From assembly GCA_043781855.1 (NCBI GenBank), contig JAYWBB010000135.1, forward strand, positions 1 through 27,609: a stretch of DNA of 27,609 bases, written 5' to 3'. Source of the stretch: Nevskia sp043781855. GTDB lineage: Bacteria; Pseudomonadota; Gammaproteobacteria; Nevskiales; Nevskiaceae. The position numbers were made by a program, and so were the translations under genes. Every line of letters begins with the position of its first letter. The first letter of the stretch is position 1. Under the pieces are notes generated by a model, which had not been told where the DNA came from, did no database searches, and was given only the letters and a program-made list of their open reading frames with translations. Of the stretch, positions 26,411-27,609 are shown piece after piece.

Positions 26411-26535
26411 CTGCCGAGCCAGTACAGGTAGCTCTCGTAGTCTTCTTCGATGAAAAAGCAGGGCTCGCGATTATGGCCACGCTGCACGAGGTGCAGCGGC
26501 ACCCCATCTAGATGAACACGGGTGCGACGGGGCAT
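26407..26535 (-). pseudogene. REP-associated tyrosine transposase, N-terminal fragment
   Basis: The minus-strand frame reads MPRRTRVHLDGVPLHLVQRG then HNREPCFFIEEDYESYLYWLG, the characteristic beginning of IS200-like REP-associated transposases (RAYT). It stops resembling the family after about 42 residues, exactly where the junction motif starts; the following text KGPTWNIPQ is the translated motif. The HUH motif and catalytic Tyr, expected later in a roughly 200-residue protein, are lost. The ATG at 26535 is plausible. The fragment is inactive. Confidence 0.8.
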
Positions 26536-26549
26536 GGGTGTAAGCATAC

Positions 26550-26577
26550 GTGAAATATTCGACCCTGGCCCCTTTAA
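26550..26577 (+). repeat. Junction motif, copy b
   Basis: GTGAAATATTCGACCCTGG continues into CCCCTTTAA. It aligns with copy a over almost its full length (GTG-x-AATATTC-x-TGGCCCCTTT). It lies between the RAYT fragment and the RHS fragment, and the RHS reading frame stops at a TAA inside it (26574-26576). Confidence 0.6.
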
Positions 26578-26838
26578 TTCTTTGTTGATTTGAAGAGTGT
26601 GGCGCCGGCCGGCGCGGTGGCCGTACAGGCCGTGCTGCCCTGCCCCTTGGCTTCCCAGGTGGTCTGGCTCGCCGCGTCATAACCCCAGAGCGTGTTGCCG
26701 GCTTCCGGATCGAAACGCCGGCACGGGCGCTGGTAGGCGTCGTAGTCGGTGTTGCGGGTGACACTGAGGGTGCTGCCCTGATAGAGACCGGCCTGCGTCA
26801 CCGTGTGGGTCTTGCCGAAGACATCGCGGGCGATTGAG
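26574..26838 (-). pseudogene. RHS/YD-repeat protein fragment
   Basis: The minus-strand frame reads DVFGKTHTVTQAGLYQGSTL, TRNTDYDAYQRPCRRFDPE and TLWGYDAASQTTWEAKGQG, with the YD and RF spacing typical of RHS repeats (large cell-surface or contact-dependent toxin-delivery proteins). Only about 85 codons remain from proteins normally over 1000 residues long. The 5' side joins an IS4-like start near 26838, and the 3' side is cut by the junction motif. It is a remnant. Confidence 0.7.
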
Positions 26839-26895
26839 ATGCATCGAGGGAATCGAACGGTGCAACAGCTTCTGTAATACTGCAATCGCGTGCAT
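26830..26895 (-). pseudogene. Transposase N-terminal fragment (IS4-like)
   Basis: From ATG 26895 the frame reads MHAIAVLQKLLHRSIPSMHL-NR, which resembles the start of IS4-type transposases, then runs into the RHS fragment. Upstream is an inverted repeat, GCGTGCATGGCACG (26888-26901) with CGTGCCATGCACGC (26945-26958), spacer 43 bases. It is a short remnant; the family call is tentative. Confidence 0.4.
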
Positions 26896-26958
26896 GGCAC
26901 GATCTCCAGTGAGGGTTTGGTCGCCCATCACCAGAGATACAAGCCGTGCCATGCACGC
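26888..26958. repeat. 14-base perfect inverted repeat around the transposase start
   Basis: The arms at 26888-26901 and 26945-26958 are perfectly complementary, separated by 43 bases. One arm overlaps the ATG of the IS4-like fragment. It could be two facing element ends or a translational-control hairpin. Confidence 0.5.
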
Positions 26959-27049
26959 ACAATCACGCTCGGTTTTGCTACCAACGTACTCGCTAACTGG
27001 CTGAATGAAAAGAGCCTTCACTCCACTATTTGAGGGGAAAGCTCAGGGC

Positions 27050-27063
27050 CTGGCCTCTTTGAT
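27050..27063 (+). repeat. Junction motif, copy c (degenerate)
   Basis: CTGGCCTCTTTGAT differs from the consensus CTGGCCCCTTTGAT by one base. It separates the IS4-like/RHS fragments from the AT-rich stretch that carries the small membrane ORF. Confidence 0.5.
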
Positions 27064-27107
27064 CCCGTCTCTAAATCGCTTGACCGGCAAGACAGTATCT
27101 ACGTCAC

Positions 27108-27305
27108 TTATAGCCAGATCCTAACTAAATATAAAACGCCCGATATTATCAAGCTTGGGCCGCCAATCTTTGCCCAAAAATTATTACGTAGCTTAAATAG
27201 CAGATTTTGATTTGTTATTCCCCACGAGTGCACTCGACGCTGAAAGAGCCATTCAGCAGTTCCAAATGTTATACATAACAAACCCATTAATATATTGTAA
27301 TTCAT
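27108..27305 (-). CDS. Small hydrophobic protein, possible immunity-like
   Basis: 65 residues: MNYNILMGLLCITFGTAEWL, a basic middle, and LIISGVLYLVRIWL at the end, so two membrane segments are likely. I do not recognise a family. The DNA is clearly lower in GC than its neighbours. Its ATG lies 3 bases after the stop of the toxin-tail-like frame, so translation may be coupled. The ribosome site is weak. Small membrane proteins directly after the variable tip of an RHS or other polymorphic toxin are often immunity proteins, and an RHS fragment lies nearby, but this is inference. Confidence 0.45.
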   Translation of the reverse strand: MNYNILMGLLCITFGTAEWLFQRRVHSWGITNQNLLFKLRNNFWAKIGGPSLIISGVLYLVRIWL

Positions 27306-27308
27306 AAT

Positions 27309-27431
27309 CTACCTATTCTTTTGTTGCTCCAATGTAAGATTCTCAACTGAAGCGCTCGCATCTAAACCGTTAATAATTGATAATGTTTCCACAAATTCTG
27401 CCGTAGCTTTTGCTCCACCCACGATTGTGAG
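27309..27431 (-). pseudogene. C-terminal protein fragment, possible toxin tail
   Basis: The minus-strand frame reads LTIVGGAKATAEFVETLSII, then NGLDASASVENLTLEQQKNR and TAG at 27309-27311. It has no start codon: on its 5' side it runs into junction motif copy d. It reads like a true C-terminus, in AT-rich DNA, and ends 3 bases before the small membrane ORF. The combination suggests the displaced end of a polymorphic toxin gene and its partner. No catalytic motif is visible. Confidence 0.35.
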
Positions 27432-27433
27432 GG

Positions 27434-27511
27434 AAATCAAAGGGGCCAGGGTAGAGTTTTCGATGAAACAGCGGGAGTCTGTCAGAAATCCGAACCTGGC
27501 CCCTTTGATTT
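27434..27511. repeat. Inverted pair of junction motifs d and e (REPIN-like)
   Basis: AAATCAAAGGGGCCAGG (27434-27450) and CCTGGCCCCTTTGATTT (27495-27511) are perfect 17-base inverted repeats around a 44-base spacer. Two REP-like units facing each other are the form of REPINs, the mobile unit of REP-associated transposases. One arm borders the toxin-tail fragment, the other the IS3 fragment. Confidence 0.7.
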
Positions 27512-27528
27512 GCGACGAGCCGGTGCGG

Positions 27529-27609
27529 TCACCACTTTTTTCGAAGCACTTCGCGCGTGACTTCGACCTCCAGCATCGATTCAGCCAGCAGCTTCTTCAG
27601 CCGCGTATT
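27529..27609 (-). pseudogene. IS3-family orfA C-terminus, with orfB cut off
   Basis: The minus-strand frame from the window edge reads NTRLKKLLAESMLEVEVTRE then VLRKKW and stops at 27529-27531. This is the leucine-zipper end of an IS3-type OrfA. In the overlapping frame VVTAPARR, the usual start of OrfB, follows, but the sequence then runs into junction motif e, so OrfB with its DDE core is missing here. The rest of orfA lies outside the window. Confidence 0.75.

Noticed and set aside
26677..27021. 114-codon minus-strand frame
   Set aside because: Chimera of unrelated upstream sequence, the short IS4-like start and a wrong-frame read of the RHS fragment.

Overview
The window looks like chromosomal DNA from a GC-rich gammaproteobacterium. 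The strongest evidence is the block infC-rpmI-rplT-pheS-pheT-ihfA-merR-tRNA-Pro(GGG) at 16.8-22.5 kb, which is the arrangement seen in Pseudomonas and relatives. A Nevskiales/Xanthomonadales-type host is a guess; nothing here fixes the genus.

Layout. (1) 1-8.2 kb is accessory DNA with decayed pieces: a cyclic-nucleotide-binding DUF1003 membrane protein, a frameshifted BrnA-like antitoxin relic, an unassigned histidine-rich protein, an OprB-type porin, a 3'-truncated IS630-family transposase, an NRAMP-like transporter with altered metal-site motifs, a phosphoesterase, a GlsB/YeaQ-type membrane protein and a broken hypothetical gene. Three related terminal-repeat-like sequences (about 1, 2098 and 4673) frame this region and look like IS630-type ends. 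(2) 8.3-14.7 kb (minus strand) is a seven-gene cluster for aromatic ring cleavage: 4-oxalocrotonate tautomerase, catechol 2,3-dioxygenase, a small orphan, a Rieske oxygenase alpha subunit, a Tat-exported FAD oxidoreductase, a periplasmic c-type cytochrome and an XdhC-like protein. A divergent LysR regulator lies beyond a perfect T-N11-A palindrome. The exported flavoprotein/cytochrome pair and the XdhC without a molybdenum hydroxylase are not part of a standard meta-cleavage pathway. (3) 16.0-22.5 kb is core translation and nucleoid genes. infC appears to start at ATC and has its own consensus promoter, with a methyltransferase upstream in place of thrS. The rplT-pheS gap holds a terminator hairpin whose 5' arm is itself a Shine-Dalgarno sequence. 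(4) 22.8-26.3 kb is glk-glgP, which couples glycogen phosphorolysis with glucose phosphorylation. (5) 26.3-27.6 kb is a graveyard of gene fragments: REP-associated transposase, RHS core, an IS4-like transposase start, a possible toxin tail beside a small membrane ORF, and IS3 orfA. A recurring motif with core CTGGCCCCTTTGAT sits at or close to most of the breakpoints, and a nested symmetric palindrome lies just after glgP.

The most unusual items are the repeat-bounded fragment graveyard, the ATC-initiated infC with its own promoter, the SD-sequestering terminator before pheS, the mixed aromatic/exported redox operon, and the IS630-type ends around the porin. All family calls come from reading motifs; no search was run.
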